In this document: positions 34,361 to 42,505 of the stretch, piece after piece
Layout: each line of letters begins with the position of its first letter
How positions within the stretch are numbered: position 1 is the stretch's first letter
Source of the DNA: Oscillospiraceae bacterium
GTDB taxonomy: Bacteria > Bacillota > Clostridia > Oscillospirales > Ruminococcaceae
Reading direction: 5' to 3'
Length of the DNA: 64,000 bases
NCBI GenBank assembly: GCA_021769525.1
Contig: JAETSQ010000002.1
Coordinates: 1 to 64,000, forward strand
The notes under the pieces: generated by a model
The model's input: only the letters and a program-made list of their open reading frames with translations
Database searches by the model: none
What the model was told of the DNA's origin: nothing
Translations under genes and position numbers: made by a program

Positions 34361-35881
34361 ATGCGTGTAGCCCAAAGAATGATAAGCCGTAATTACCGCC
34401 GGACGGTCAATTCCGCCCTGAAAAAGCAGGCGGATACCCTGGAGCGCAGCGAGAGCGGCCTCAAGTTCAAGCGCCTCTCGGATGACGTGGCCGCGGGCAG
34501 CCGGGCCATGCACCTCCAGGAGGAGCGGTACCAGGCCACCCAGCAGCTGGAGAACACCAAGGACCTCATCGCGGAGATGAAGTCGGTGGACAGCAACATG
34601 GACTCCATCCACTCGGTGATGCAGAAGCTCCAGGAGCGCATCCTGATGGGGATGAGCGAGGACTACGGCGCCGATGCCCGCGAGGTCATCTCCAAGGAGG
34701 TGGCCAGCAAGAAGGACCAGATCCTCCAGTTCATCAACAACCAGTTCGGCGGCAAGTACCTCTTTGCCGGCACCAACAACAGCGTCCAGCCCTTCACCGC
34801 CAATGAGGAGGGGAAGCTCTGCTTCAACGGCATCCCGGTGGAGCAGATCTACAAAAGCACCCAGGACGGGAAATATTACTACGATAACAAAGAGACCTCT
34901 GCGGAGGGCGACTGGTTTTGGAGTGCTGCAACCGGCTTCCTGACAAAAGGCGAGACCGATAACGCTACCGGCCTTACCGCCTATAAGGATTCTGCCGGCA
35001 CAGTCTACAACTACGATGCGGCAAACGATGCGTGGACTGATGCAACCGGTGCCCCACTTACTGACATTCCGACCCCCGCCACGATGATGCCCTATACCAT
35101 CAACGGCACCACCGTTTACAAGGATGCAAACGCACCGGATACCGATGGGGTGTACGTGGATGCCACAGGCGCAGCGCAGTTTGCCAAGACCGGCGGCAAG
35201 TTCACTATGGTTACCATTAACGGAGATCAGTATACTGATGACGGCACAGGCGTTTTCAAAAATGCCGCCGGTGACAGCTATACGTTGGATGCGGATGGAA
35301 AGACCTTCGTCAACGATACGGACGGCACAAAGGTGACCTTTGATGAACGTGCAGGCATTCCCACCGTGGTCCCCAACAGCGGGGACACCTACGCGGACAT
35401 CGGCCTGGGTCTTAAGATCACCGGCGATATGACCGCCGACCCCCGCACCGCTTTCCAGATCTCCTTCTCCGGCCTCACACTTACCGGCTTTGCCGGATAT
35501 GATAAAGTGACCCCTGTCATCGGCGACCGGGGCACCGAGGTGGCCGGGAACATCTACGACCTGCTGACCCAGATCGAGGGAGCCCTCCACCCCAACTTCG
35601 ATAAGGCGGGGCTGGACGATATGTTCACCCAACTGGTGAACCTCACCGACCAGGTGGGCATGACCCGTACCGACCTGGGCAACCGGATGGAGTACCTGGA
35701 GCTGACGGAAAGCCGCCTGGAGGACGACATCACCGATATGACCGAGCTGGAGACCGACCTCATCTCCTCCGACCCGGCCCAGGAAGCCATCAAGATGAAA
35801 GAATGCGAGTATGTGTGGCTGGCAGTCATGCAGCTGGGGAGCAAGGTGCTTCCCACCTCGCTGCTGGACTTCATGTCGTAA
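34361..35881 (+). CDS. flgL: Flagellar hook-associated protein 3, FlgL, with large central insertion
   Basis: 506 residues, against about 300 for typical FlgL. The N-terminal (MRVAQRMISRNYRRTVNSAL, SGLKFKRLSDDVAAGSRAM) and C-terminal helices (TDLGNRMEYLELTESRLEDD) match the flagellin/FlgL family. Residues about 170-340 form an extra surface domain of short Gly/Asp/Thr repeats such as YKDSAGTVYNYDAANDAWTD and FKNAAGDSYTLDADGKTFV. This part (about 34880-35380) is lower in GC and uses different codons. That points to a variable, possibly acquired, exposed domain. Confidence 0.92.
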   Translation: MRVAQRMISRNYRRTVNSALKKQADTLERSESGLKFKRLSDDVAAGSRAMHLQEERYQATQQLENTKDLIAEMKSVDSNMDSIHSVMQKLQERILMGMSEDYGADAREVISKEVASKKDQILQFINNQFGGKYLFAGTNNSVQPFTANEEGKLCFNGIPVEQIYKSTQDGKYYYDNKETSAEGDWFWSAATGFLTKGETDNATGLTAYKDSAGTVYNYDAANDAWTDATGAPLTDIPTPATMMPYTINGTTVYKDANAPDTDGVYVDATGAAQFAKTGGKFTMVTINGDQYTDDGTGVFKNAAGDSYTLDADGKTFVNDTDGTKVTFDERAGIPTVVPNSGDTYADIGLGLKITGDMTADPRTAFQISFSGLTLTGFAGYDKVTPVIGDRGTEVAGNIYDLLTQIEGALHPNFDKAGLDDMFTQLVNLTDQVGMTRTDLGNRMEYLELTESRLEDDITDMTELETDLISSDPAQEAIKMKECEYVWLAVMQLGSKVLPTSLLDFMS

Positions 35882-35914
35882 CCCTATCATCCCCTTTAGA
35901 GTGGAGGTGTTTGT

Positions 35915-36511
35915 GTGCAGCTGATCAACATTACCAGTACCCCGATCGACTATAAGATCAACATTGAGCCCGGCAGGCTGGAGATGAGGCAGGCGGATAA
36001 CGCCAGCCATCGGATGAATGTGGATCCCTCCAGACTCAGCGTCCGTTCCCAGAATATCCAGGTCCGCCTGGATTCCACCCAGATGCGGGCAAGCCTCAAC
36101 CTACGGAAGGCCGGGGACTTTGCCCGGTACTACGGCAGCCAGGGAATGCAGACCGTCTACGAGAACATCGGCGAGCGGGTGCAGTTCGGCAACCAGATCG
36201 CCCAGATCCAGGACGGGGTCTCCATCAGCCAAGTGGTGCAGCAGAAGGCTTTGCAGCAGCCGACCACCTACACCACCTTCATCCCTTCCGCCGGGGTGGA
36301 TATGAGCTGGCAGCCCGCGGAGCTGGATCTGGATTACCAGCCCACCGAGCTGAGCTTCGATTGGCAGGTGCAGAAGAACATCATGGAATATGTTCCGGGC
36401 AAGTACCAGATGGATATTCTCCAGTATCCCAAGATCGAGATCGAATACCTGGGGACCCCCACCTATGTGCCGCCCAGCTCCGACCCGAATTACGAGGAGA
36501 AAAGCGCTTGA
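35915..36511 (+). CDS. DUF6470 family protein (YviE-like)
   Basis: 198 residues, beta-rich, with no signal peptide: MQLINITSTPIDYKINIEPG, LEMRQADNASHRMNVDPSR, QKALQQPTTYTTFIP. It occupies the place of yviE between flgL and fliW in Bacillus. Function unknown. The start is GTG with GGAGGTG upstream. About 120 bases to fliW contain a hairpin (36555-36596). Confidence 0.82.
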   Translation: MQLINITSTPIDYKINIEPGRLEMRQADNASHRMNVDPSRLSVRSQNIQVRLDSTQMRASLNLRKAGDFARYYGSQGMQTVYENIGERVQFGNQIAQIQDGVSISQVVQQKALQQPTTYTTFIPSAGVDMSWQPAELDLDYQPTELSFDWQVQKNIMEYVPGKYQMDILQYPKIEIEYLGTPTYVPPSSDPNYEEKSA

Positions 36512-36554
36512 GGGCAGGGACCTTTTCCCGGATCCGGCGCGGGATAGCAAGAAA

Positions 36555-36596
36555 AACCAGGCTGTGCGGGCAGAGATGTACCCGCATGGCCTGGTT
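36555..36596. other. Long hairpin between the DUF6470 gene and fliW
   Basis: AACCAGGCTGTGCGGG pairs with CCCGCATGGCCTGGTT (two mismatches). No T-run follows in the + direction. The A-run before it gives a T-run on the minus strand. It may moderate read-through into fliW-csrA. Confidence 0.5.
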
Positions 36597-36618
36597 GTGA
36601 TACAAAAATACAAAGAAA

Positions 36619-36631
36619 GGCAGGACTTGCC
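36619..36631 (+). promoter_or_regulatory. Possible CsrA-binding hairpin at the fliW ribosome site
   Basis: GGCA and TGCC pair around the loop GGACT directly before the fliW ATG. A GGA in a hairpin loop over the ribosome site is the classical CsrA target form. It suggests feedback of CsrA on fliW-csrA translation. Confidence 0.3.
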
Positions 36632-37063
36632 ATGAAGCTGCTTACCAGGGATCTGGGAGAGATCGAGATCGACGAAAAGGACATCGTCACCTTTACCGGG
36701 CCTATCTTCGGCTTTGAGCAATACCGCCGGTTCGTCTTCCTGTACCAGGAGGAGATCGTGGAGAATTTCATCTGGCTGCAATCGGTGGAGGAGCCGGAGC
36801 TGTGCTTCATCCTGGTGCAGCCGGACCTCATCACCGACCACTACCGGCCCCAGCTGCCCCAGGAGGCCAAGACCCTGCTGGGGGACGGGGACTGGATGTG
36901 CTGGCTCATCGTCTCCCTCCGGGAGCCCTTCCAGGATTCCACCGTCAACCTGCGCAGCCCCATCGTGGTGAACCCGGAGGAGCGCAAAGCGGCCCAGTTC
37001 GTGCTGGAGGGGAATCTCCCCATCCGCCATCCGCTGGTGAGGGAGGGGGCAGAACGATGCTGA
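36632..37063 (+). CDS. fliW: Flagellar assembly factor FliW
   Basis: 143 residues with the FliW pattern: VTFTGPIFGFEQYRRFVFLY, FIWLQSVEEPELCFILVQP, VNLRSPIVVNPEERKAAQFV. FliW binds flagellin and also CsrA, releasing CsrA when flagellin is scarce. Its 3' end overlaps csrA by 7 bases, so the pair is coupled. The flagellin gene is not in this window. Confidence 0.95.
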   Translation: MKLLTRDLGEIEIDEKDIVTFTGPIFGFEQYRRFVFLYQEEIVENFIWLQSVEEPELCFILVQPDLITDHYRPQLPQEAKTLLGDGDWMCWLIVSLREPFQDSTVNLRSPIVVNPEERKAAQFVLEGNLPIRHPLVREGAERC

Positions 37064-37338
37064 TCCTTTCCAGAAAGGCCGGGGAATCCCTCGTTCTGGA
37101 CGGAGGGATCGAGATCAAGATCACCGAGATCTACGGGGACAAGGTGCGCATCGGCATCGACGCCCCGCCCCAGGTGAAGGTCTACCGCAAGGAGCTGTAC
37201 GCCACCATCCGGGAGAACCAGTCCGCCGCCGCAGCGGCCCCTGCCGCTGCGGTGAAGAACCTGCTCCTCAAGATGAAGCCGGGGGCGGAAAGCGCTACGG
37301 CTCCGGAGGAACAGCCCCAGGAGAAGCAGGAGCCGTAG
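37057..37338 (+). CDS. csrA: Carbon storage regulator CsrA with C-terminal extension
   Basis: 93 residues, against about 60-75 for most CsrA. The first 60 residues are canonical (MLILSRKAGESLVLDGGIEI, DKVRIGIDAPPQVKVYRKEL). An extension follows: an Ala-rich stretch (SAAAAAPAAAVKN), a helix, and a Glu/Gln-rich tail. CsrA is an RNA-binding translational repressor. The stop codon lies in the right arm of a 14-bp perfect palindrome shared with the convergent gene. It overlaps fliW at the start. Confidence 0.94.
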   Translation: MLILSRKAGESLVLDGGIEIKITEIYGDKVRIGIDAPPQVKVYRKELYATIRENQSAAAAAPAAAVKNLLLKMKPGAESATAPEEQPQEKQEP

Positions 37339-37342
37339 CGCT
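37291..37342. repeat. 14-bp perfect inverted repeat spanning the convergent ends of csrA and the PilZ-like gene
   Basis: AGCGCTACGGCTCC and GGAGCCGTAGCGCT are separated by 24 bases. The left arm contains the stop (CTA, read TAG on the minus strand) of the leftward gene. The right arm contains the TAG of csrA. Both open reading frames pass through it. It is likely to act as a two-way terminator or stabilising hairpin, though T-runs are missing. Confidence 0.8.
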
Positions 37343-38017
37343 CCCCGCCGCAGGGGGAAAGGCCTTGTTGGCCGCCAGGCTCAACTCCCGGAGGAGTTCC
37401 TCCAGCCGCCGCTGGTTCTCCCCAAAGAGGTCCAGGATGCGGCAGCGGTAGCTGCCGGTCTCCCCTTCGCCGAAGGCCACCGGCAGCTCCACCTCCAGGG
37501 TGATGTCCTCCAGGAGGGGGGGATCCCCCACCGTCATGGTGAACCGCTGCCCTTGGGCAAGGGGAACGGAGCAGGTGAACTTCAGCCGCCCCAGGGAGAG
37601 GGCGTAGACGGTGACCGGGAACTCCTGCCACACCGGAACGGTCTCCTGCCTGGAGCCGAAGGAGAAGAATTTCCGGGGCTGCTCCTGGGGCAGGATCATG
37701 GCGGAGGCGCTGCCGGTGAATTTTACATCGTAAAGATAGGCGGAGATCGCCCCCGGCAGCACCTCGTCCCGCACCGAGACCAGGCGGAGCATCTTCTCGG
37801 AGGAGAGGTAGACCTCCCCGGTAAAGACCTGGGTCTCCACCTCGTCCTTTACCCGGACGATGCGCAGCCGGGTGCCCATTTTGAAGAGCGGGACAAATTC
37901 GCTTTTAAACTCCACATACCCGTCCGCGATGGACGCGCAGCCGGTGCCGTATTCCAGGAGCTTGTTTTCCGGCGTCTTAAGGACCGCCGGGAAGTCCTGC
38001 TCGATCCTGATGCCCAA
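37295..38017 (-). CDS. Uncharacterised two-domain beta protein, possible degenerate PilZ/YcgR-like
   Basis: 240 residues, two beta-rich halves and an Ala/Pro tail (SATAPASPGAVPPEP). The size and layout resemble YcgR, with FVPLFKMGTRLRIVRVK in the first half and FPVTVYALSLGRLKFTCSV in the second. But I find neither RxxxR nor DxSxxG, so c-di-GMP binding is not supported. The start is TTG with GGGGTGAG upstream. The 3' end overlaps csrA by 44 bases on the other strand. Confidence 0.55.
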   Translation of the reverse strand: MGIRIEQDFPAVLKTPENKLLEYGTGCASIADGYVEFKSEFVPLFKMGTRLRIVRVKDEVETQVFTGEVYLSSEKMLRLVSVRDEVLPGAISAYLYDVKFTGSASAMILPQEQPRKFFSFGSRQETVPVWQEFPVTVYALSLGRLKFTCSVPLAQGQRFTMTVGDPPLLEDITLEVELPVAFGEGETGSYRCRILDLFGENQRRLEELLRELSLAANKAFPPAAGSATAPASPGAVPPEP

Positions 38018-38108
38018 GAGCTCACCCCGTTTCCTGTTTTTTCATTGTTTACTATGATAATACAATTACGGATTTTTGCAAGTGGATTTTGCCAAAAAAG
38101 GAGAAGCC

Positions 38109-38582
38109 ATGGTGGATTTGGATAGGATGCTGGAGCTGCTGGAAGAGAAGCGGCAGCGCCTCCTGGCCTTTGAGGAGGCCACCCAGGAGATGCTCACCTG
38201 CCGCCGGGAGCAGCTGGAGGAGCAGATGAAGGAGCGCCAGCGGCTGCTGGAGGGGATCCAGCGGGCGGAGCAGGAGCTGGAAGAGCTCTGCAAGGAGGCG
38301 GGGGAAGAAGGGGAGCAGGCCCTCTGCGCCGCCCAGGCCGGTGCGGAGCCCTCCGCCCTGCCGGAAGAGCTGCTCCCGGTCTATCGGGCGGCCATGGAGG
38401 TGCGGACGGTCCTCAGCCGCTTCCCGGAAAGTGAGGTCCAGGCCATGATGCGCCTGCGTCTGGAGCAGGAGCAGATCCTGGAGCAGATCAAGAACACCAA
38501 CCAGGGCAGCGCCGCCAAGGCGGCCCGGTTCTATTCCGTCGGCGCCGGCCAAGGGGGCGGCAGCCGCCTGGGACGGGCGTGA
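38109..38582 (+). CDS. Coiled-coil protein, possible FlgN/FliT-type chaperone
   Basis: 157 residues, almost wholly helical and Glu/Gln/Arg-rich: MVDLDRMLELLEEKRQRLLA, EEQMKERQRLLEGIQRAEQE, RLEQEQILEQIKNTNQG. No enzyme motif is visible. Its size and position upstream of fliD suggest a FliT/FlgN-like export chaperone for FliD, but the similarity is only of a general coiled-coil type. AAAGGAGA lies before the ATG. An earlier TTG at 38076 is less likely. Confidence 0.6.
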   Translation: MVDLDRMLELLEEKRQRLLAFEEATQEMLTCRREQLEEQMKERQRLLEGIQRAEQELEELCKEAGEEGEQALCAAQAGAEPSALPEELLPVYRAAMEVRTVLSRFPESEVQAMMRLRLEQEQILEQIKNTNQGSAAKAARFYSVGAGQGGGSRLGRA

Positions 38583-38590
38583 CCCTTTCC

Positions 38591-38718
38591 CTTCTTTTTT
38601 CTCACTCGTGAGATCCGGAACGATGAGACGGGGCGATGCGAAGCATCGCCAGCACGCGAAGCGGGCGTATTTTCGATGAATTTATTTCATCGAAAATGAG
38701 GATTAAAAAGAAGCAAAA
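38591..38718. repeat. Interrupted copy of the CTTCTTTTTTCTCAC palindrome
   Basis: The left arm (CTTCTTTTTTCTCAC-TC-GTGAGA) is intact at 38591-38612. The right arm resumes only at about 38705 (AAAAAGAAGCAAAAAAGAAC), as in the copy at 52394. The roughly 90 bases between contain their own palindromes (GGCGATGC-GAA-GCATCGCC; TTTTCGATGAA-TTTA-TTTCATCGAAAA). It looks like a nested insertion. Confidence 0.7.
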
Positions 38719-38852
38719 AAGAACGACCGGGCTGAGCCCGGTGTCTCGCCCTACACGGCCTTCGGCCTTACCTTTGCGCAGGGCGTGGGTGAGTGCCTGG
38801 AGCCTTAGACTCTACGCTTCTCTGTCAAAAACTTTTGCCGCTTTTCTTTTTG

Positions 38853-38886
38853 CCTCTTTTTCTTTTCTCGTGAAAAGAAAAAGAGG
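38853..38886. repeat. Perfect 15-bp palindrome upstream of fliD
   Basis: CCTCTTTTTCTTTTC and its exact complement around TCGT, followed by GCGGGGCTGGGCGGCAGCCC as after the palindrome at 22550. Together with 38591-38718 it fills the 450-base gap before fliD, which has no convincing gene. Confidence 0.75.
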
Positions 38887-38922
38887 GCGGGGCTGGGCGG
38901 CAGCCCAGATTTTGCCCCGGCC

Positions 38923-38950
38923 CTTTGGTTCGGGAGAAACAGGCCGATAA
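38923..38950 (+). promoter_or_regulatory. Candidate sigma-28 promoter of fliD-fliS
   Basis: CTTT, GGTTCGGG, 8 bases, then GCCGATAA, a perfect match to the classical sigma-28 -10 box, 82 bases before the fliD ATG. Spacing is identical to the flgM, cheA and 42506 sites. Confidence 0.65.
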
Positions 38951-39032
38951 TCTAAAATAGACCGTATTATTTGATGGCGGGGCGAGCCCGCTGTCAAAAT
39001 CAGGATAACCCCTGGAATGGAGGCAGAAACAG

Positions 39033-41912
39033 ATGGCAGTCAATGCGGCGAGCAGCTCCTATGTCAATAACGCCAGCAGCAACAAGGGCTTTTCCGGCCT
39101 TGCGTCCGGTGTGGATACCGAGAGCATGGTGGAACAGCTCCTTTCCGGTACCCAGCAGAAGATCGATAAGCAAAACGCCCTGAAGCAGCAGTTGGAGTGG
39201 AAGCAGGAGATCTACCGGGATCTCATCTCCCAGATCAACTCCTTCCAGACCAAATTTTTCAGCTATTCTTCCGATTCCAACCTCCTCAGCGAGAGCTTCT
39301 TCAACGCCATGAGCGCGGCCACCTCCTCCACCGCCTTTAAGGCCACCGCCACCAGCTCCGCGGTCACCGGCAGCAGCACCATCGAGGTGCGCCGCCTGGC
39401 CACCAAGACCAGCCTTGCCTCCGGGGAGGCCGTCAGCGGCAGGCTGCTGGGGGGGATGGACAAGGAGGCCCTGGAAAAGCTGGTGAAGGACCAGGTGGGC
39501 ACCGACGAGGACTACACCCTCAAGTTCCAGGTGGGGAGCAAGGAGGTCTCGGTGAATCTCCGGGATGTCTTTGTGAAGGATGACCAGCTTCGGAAATTTG
39601 ACAGTTCCACCCAGCGGGACGCCGAGATACAGGCCAAGCTGGAAGAGGCATTCAAGGACACCGGGGTGGAAGTCTCCGTCAAGGACGGCGCCATGTCCCT
39701 GGTCACCCAGGGGGAAAAGCGGGACAATATCCTTCTGGACCCCACCTCCGGCAAGCTGGGCCTTTCCCGGCTGGGTCTCACCGCCACCTCCAAGGCGACC
39801 TCCCGCGCCAGCGATCAGACAACTACATTTTCCGGCAAGGTGGACGATACCCCCAAGCTGGAGTTTACCGTCGGCCTGGATGACGTCAGGCGGACGGTCA
39901 CCATCGACCTGCGGGATGTGATGAAGGGCGGCAAGGTGGACGAGGGCGCCTTCAAGGATGTCCTCCGGAAGGCCCTGGACAAGGCCCACGGCGAGGGCCA
40001 GATCACCGTAGGCGGCACCGGCGGCAGCTTTGAGCTGTCCGTTTCCGCCGGGCGCAAGGTGGAGGTGGGCGGCAATGCCGAGGCCCTCTCCGCCATGGGC
40101 CTCAAGGCTGGGCAGTCCAACCGCATCGGCCTGGGGATGAAGCTGGGGGACCTCTCCCTCTCAAAGTCTCTCCAGGGCGGCTCCTTCCGCTTTAAGATCA
40201 ACGGGGAGGAGTTCCACTTCACCGAGGAAAACACCGTGGCCGAGGTGCTGGAGGCAGTGAACACCAGCAAGGCCGGGGTGCGGATGATCTACCGGGCCCA
40301 GAACGATACCTTTGTGCTGGAGGCCACCGAGTCCGGTGCCGGCAAGCAGATCGACCTTTCCCAGGAGGAAGGGAACCTCCTGAACGCCTTCTTCGGGCTG
40401 AACACCGCCACCAAGCAGGTGCGCTCCAAGGCGCTGGTGAAGACGGTGCCGGACCCGGACGGCAAGCTGAAAGAGGCCACCGGCGAGACCAAGCTGAAGG
40501 ACCTGGGCTTCACCCTGACCGACAGGGACGGCAAGGAACTGGACGGCGATACCAAGCTCTCCGACCTGGCATCGGTCTCCGGCGGCAAGTACACCTTCAC
40601 CGGTGACGAGATCCGGGAGGAGGTCACCGGGGACACCACCCTGGGGGACCTGGGCCTCAGCTTCTACGGCATGAGCGGAGACGTCAAACTTTCCCAGCTG
40701 GAGGAAAGGTCCAACGGGCGCTTCCTCTATGAGGATGGACACATCATACTGGCCAAGAGCTACACCGCCACCGGCCCCAACGGCATTGCCGCCATGGAGA
40801 AGATGTTCGGCACCACCAGCATCAAGTTGAATACCCAGCTGGAGGGCATGAAGGACCTGGAGGACATCATCACCCAGGGACAGAACGCCCTGGTGGTCAT
40901 CGACGGGATGGTCACCGAGCGCAGCGGCAACAACTTCACCGTCAACGGCATCAACTACGATGTCAGTGACCTCACCGGGGAGTACGCCCTGGTGGAGGGC
41001 ACCATCCAGGATGGCAGCGGCAATCCCTACACCCTCCAGCAAGGGGAGTACATCGAGAGCGGCAAGCTCTATAACGCCAACGGCGATGTAATCGGCAGCG
41101 GCTTCGTCTTTGTGGACGGGGAGGGCAAGGAGACGGTAGCCACCGGTCTTTCCCTTAACGAGGACGGAAAGCTCCAGAAGTTCTCCGGCACCCCCGCCAA
41201 GGTGGAGGTCTCCCAGAACACCGACCAGATCATGGACGGCATCAAGAGCTTTATGGACGAATATAATAAGCTCATCAAGACCATCAACGACTACCTGGAC
41301 GAGGACACCAACTACCGGGATTACGCCCCCCTCACCGCCGACCAGAAGAAGGAGATGAGCGAGCGGGAGATCGAGCTCTGGGAGGAGAAGGCCAAGGAGG
41401 GCCTGCTGCACCGGGATAACACCCTCCAGACCTTCCTGCAGCAGATGCGCACCGCCCTGTACGAAAAGCCCGCCGGCGGCGGCTACGCCCTCTACGAGCT
41501 GGGCATCGAGACCGGCTCCTGGGAGACCAAGGGCCAGCTCACCTTCACCACCGATGGCGAGGCCCGGCTGCGCCAGCTTCTGGAGACGGACGCCGGCAAT
41601 GTGATGAAGCTCTTCACCGCCCCGGAGGACGGCCTGGGGGCCAAGCTCAATAATATCCTGAACAGCACCGCCAAGATCAGCTCCGGTTCCCCCGGCACCC
41701 TGGTACAGTTGGCGGGCGTCAAGGGCACCGGTACCGAAAAGAGCAACTCCATCTACGACCAGTTGAAGGCCCTGGACGAGAAGATCGCCGCCCTGAAGCG
41801 CACCTACGAGGCGGAGAAGACCCGGTACTGGAACCAGTTCAACACCATGGAGCAGATGATCTCCAACATGAACGCCCAGAGTTCCTATCTGGCGCAGATG
41901 ATGGGCGGCTGA
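39033..41912 (+). CDS. fliD: Flagellar filament cap protein FliD, unusually large
   Basis: 959 residues, about twice the usual 450-500. The N-terminus (FSGLASGVDTESMVEQLLSG, KQNALKQQLEWKQEIYRDLI) is typical FliD, and so is the C-terminus (MDGIKSFMDEYNKLIKTIND, YALYELGIETGSWETKGQL, FNTMEQMISNMNAQSSYLAQ). The extra 400 or more residues lie in the middle, about 150-600. They are made of Gly/Asp-rich beta repeats, including two related units (LKDLGFTLTDRDGKELDGDT, LGDLGLSFYGMSGDVKLSQL). These should form large exposed leg/head domains on the filament tip. RBS GGAGG precedes the ATG. Confidence 0.94.
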   Translation: MAVNAASSSYVNNASSNKGFSGLASGVDTESMVEQLLSGTQQKIDKQNALKQQLEWKQEIYRDLISQINSFQTKFFSYSSDSNLLSESFFNAMSAATSSTAFKATATSSAVTGSSTIEVRRLATKTSLASGEAVSGRLLGGMDKEALEKLVKDQVGTDEDYTLKFQVGSKEVSVNLRDVFVKDDQLRKFDSSTQRDAEIQAKLEEAFKDTGVEVSVKDGAMSLVTQGEKRDNILLDPTSGKLGLSRLGLTATSKATSRASDQTTTFSGKVDDTPKLEFTVGLDDVRRTVTIDLRDVMKGGKVDEGAFKDVLRKALDKAHGEGQITVGGTGGSFELSVSAGRKVEVGGNAEALSAMGLKAGQSNRIGLGMKLGDLSLSKSLQGGSFRFKINGEEFHFTEENTVAEVLEAVNTSKAGVRMIYRAQNDTFVLEATESGAGKQIDLSQEEGNLLNAFFGLNTATKQVRSKALVKTVPDPDGKLKEATGETKLKDLGFTLTDRDGKELDGDTKLSDLASVSGGKYTFTGDEIREEVTGDTTLGDLGLSFYGMSGDVKLSQLEERSNGRFLYEDGHIILAKSYTATGPNGIAAMEKMFGTTSIKLNTQLEGMKDLEDIITQGQNALVVIDGMVTERSGNNFTVNGINYDVSDLTGEYALVEGTIQDGSGNPYTLQQGEYIESGKLYNANGDVIGSGFVFVDGEGKETVATGLSLNEDGKLQKFSGTPAKVEVSQNTDQIMDGIKSFMDEYNKLIKTINDYLDEDTNYRDYAPLTADQKKEMSEREIELWEEKAKEGLLHRDNTLQTFLQQMRTALYEKPAGGGYALYELGIETGSWETKGQLTFTTDGEARLRQLLETDAGNVMKLFTAPEDGLGAKLNNILNSTAKISSGSPGTLVQLAGVKGTGTEKSNSIYDQLKALDEKIAALKRTYEAEKTRYWNQFNTMEQMISNMNAQSSYLAQMMGG

Positions 41913-41992
41913 GCGGCGCCTGAAACCTTAGCGGGTGCGAAATCGAAAAAGGGCATCCCCCACAAAAGCGGGGCTGAAAAGGAGAAAGTAAA

Positions 41993-42394
41993 ATGCCTGT
42001 AAACCCTTACCAGAAGTACCAGCAGCAGTCGGTGATGACCATGACCCAGGGGGAGATGCTCCTGAAGCTGTACGACGAGGTCATCACCCAGCTTACCGCC
42101 GTCAAGCAGTTCAACGAGGAAAAGGACTACCAGGGGGCCAATGCGGCCCTGAAGAAATCCCAGCGCATCCTGGGGTACCTGGACCAGACCCTGGACCCCC
42201 AGTACGAGATCTCCGGCAGCCTCAGTGCCCTGTACGATTACTTTATCCGGCGGCTGGTGGACGCCAATATGCACAAAGAAAACGGCCCCATCGATGAGGT
42301 GCTGCCGATGATCGAAGAGCTGCGGGAGACTTTTGCCCAGGCGGACAAAAACACCCGCAGCGGGGCGGCGCAGACCGTCCAAACGGGTACATAA
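41993..42394 (+). CDS. fliS: Flagellin export chaperone FliS
   Basis: 133 residues with the FliS signature (YQKYQQQSVMTMTQGEMLLK, LYDEVITQLTAVKQFNEEKD, DYFIRRLVDANMHKE). FliS keeps flagellin from polymerising in the cytoplasm. It follows fliD as in most genomes. A compound terminator follows (42415-42481). AAAAGGAGAAAG lies before the ATG. Confidence 0.95.
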   Translation: MPVNPYQKYQQQSVMTMTQGEMLLKLYDEVITQLTAVKQFNEEKDYQGANAALKKSQRILGYLDQTLDPQYEISGSLSALYDYFIRRLVDANMHKENGPIDEVLPMIEELRETFAQADKNTRSGAAQTVQTGT

Positions 42395-42414
42395 AAGCAA
42401 CAAATGACCGACAC

Positions 42415-42481
42415 AAAACCGTCGCCGACAGAAGCCCCGTAAAGCGGGGCAGGGGTCAGCGGCGGTTTTCCGGGTTTTTTT
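42415..42481 (+). terminator. Compound terminator after fliS
   Basis: An outer stem AAAACCGTCGCCGAC / GTCAGCGGCGGTTTT (two mismatches) encloses an inner hairpin GCCCCG-TAAAG-CGGGGC, and a T-run follows (GGGTTTTTTT). It separates fliDS from the secreted-protein operon. Confidence 0.8.
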
Positions 42482-42505
42482 GGCGGTCTTTCCCAGGCCG
42501 GGGCG

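Noticed and set aside
32759..36010. 1,083-codon minus-strand frame across flgK and flgL
   Set aside because: Shadow of two well-supported flagellar genes in a GC-rich genome.
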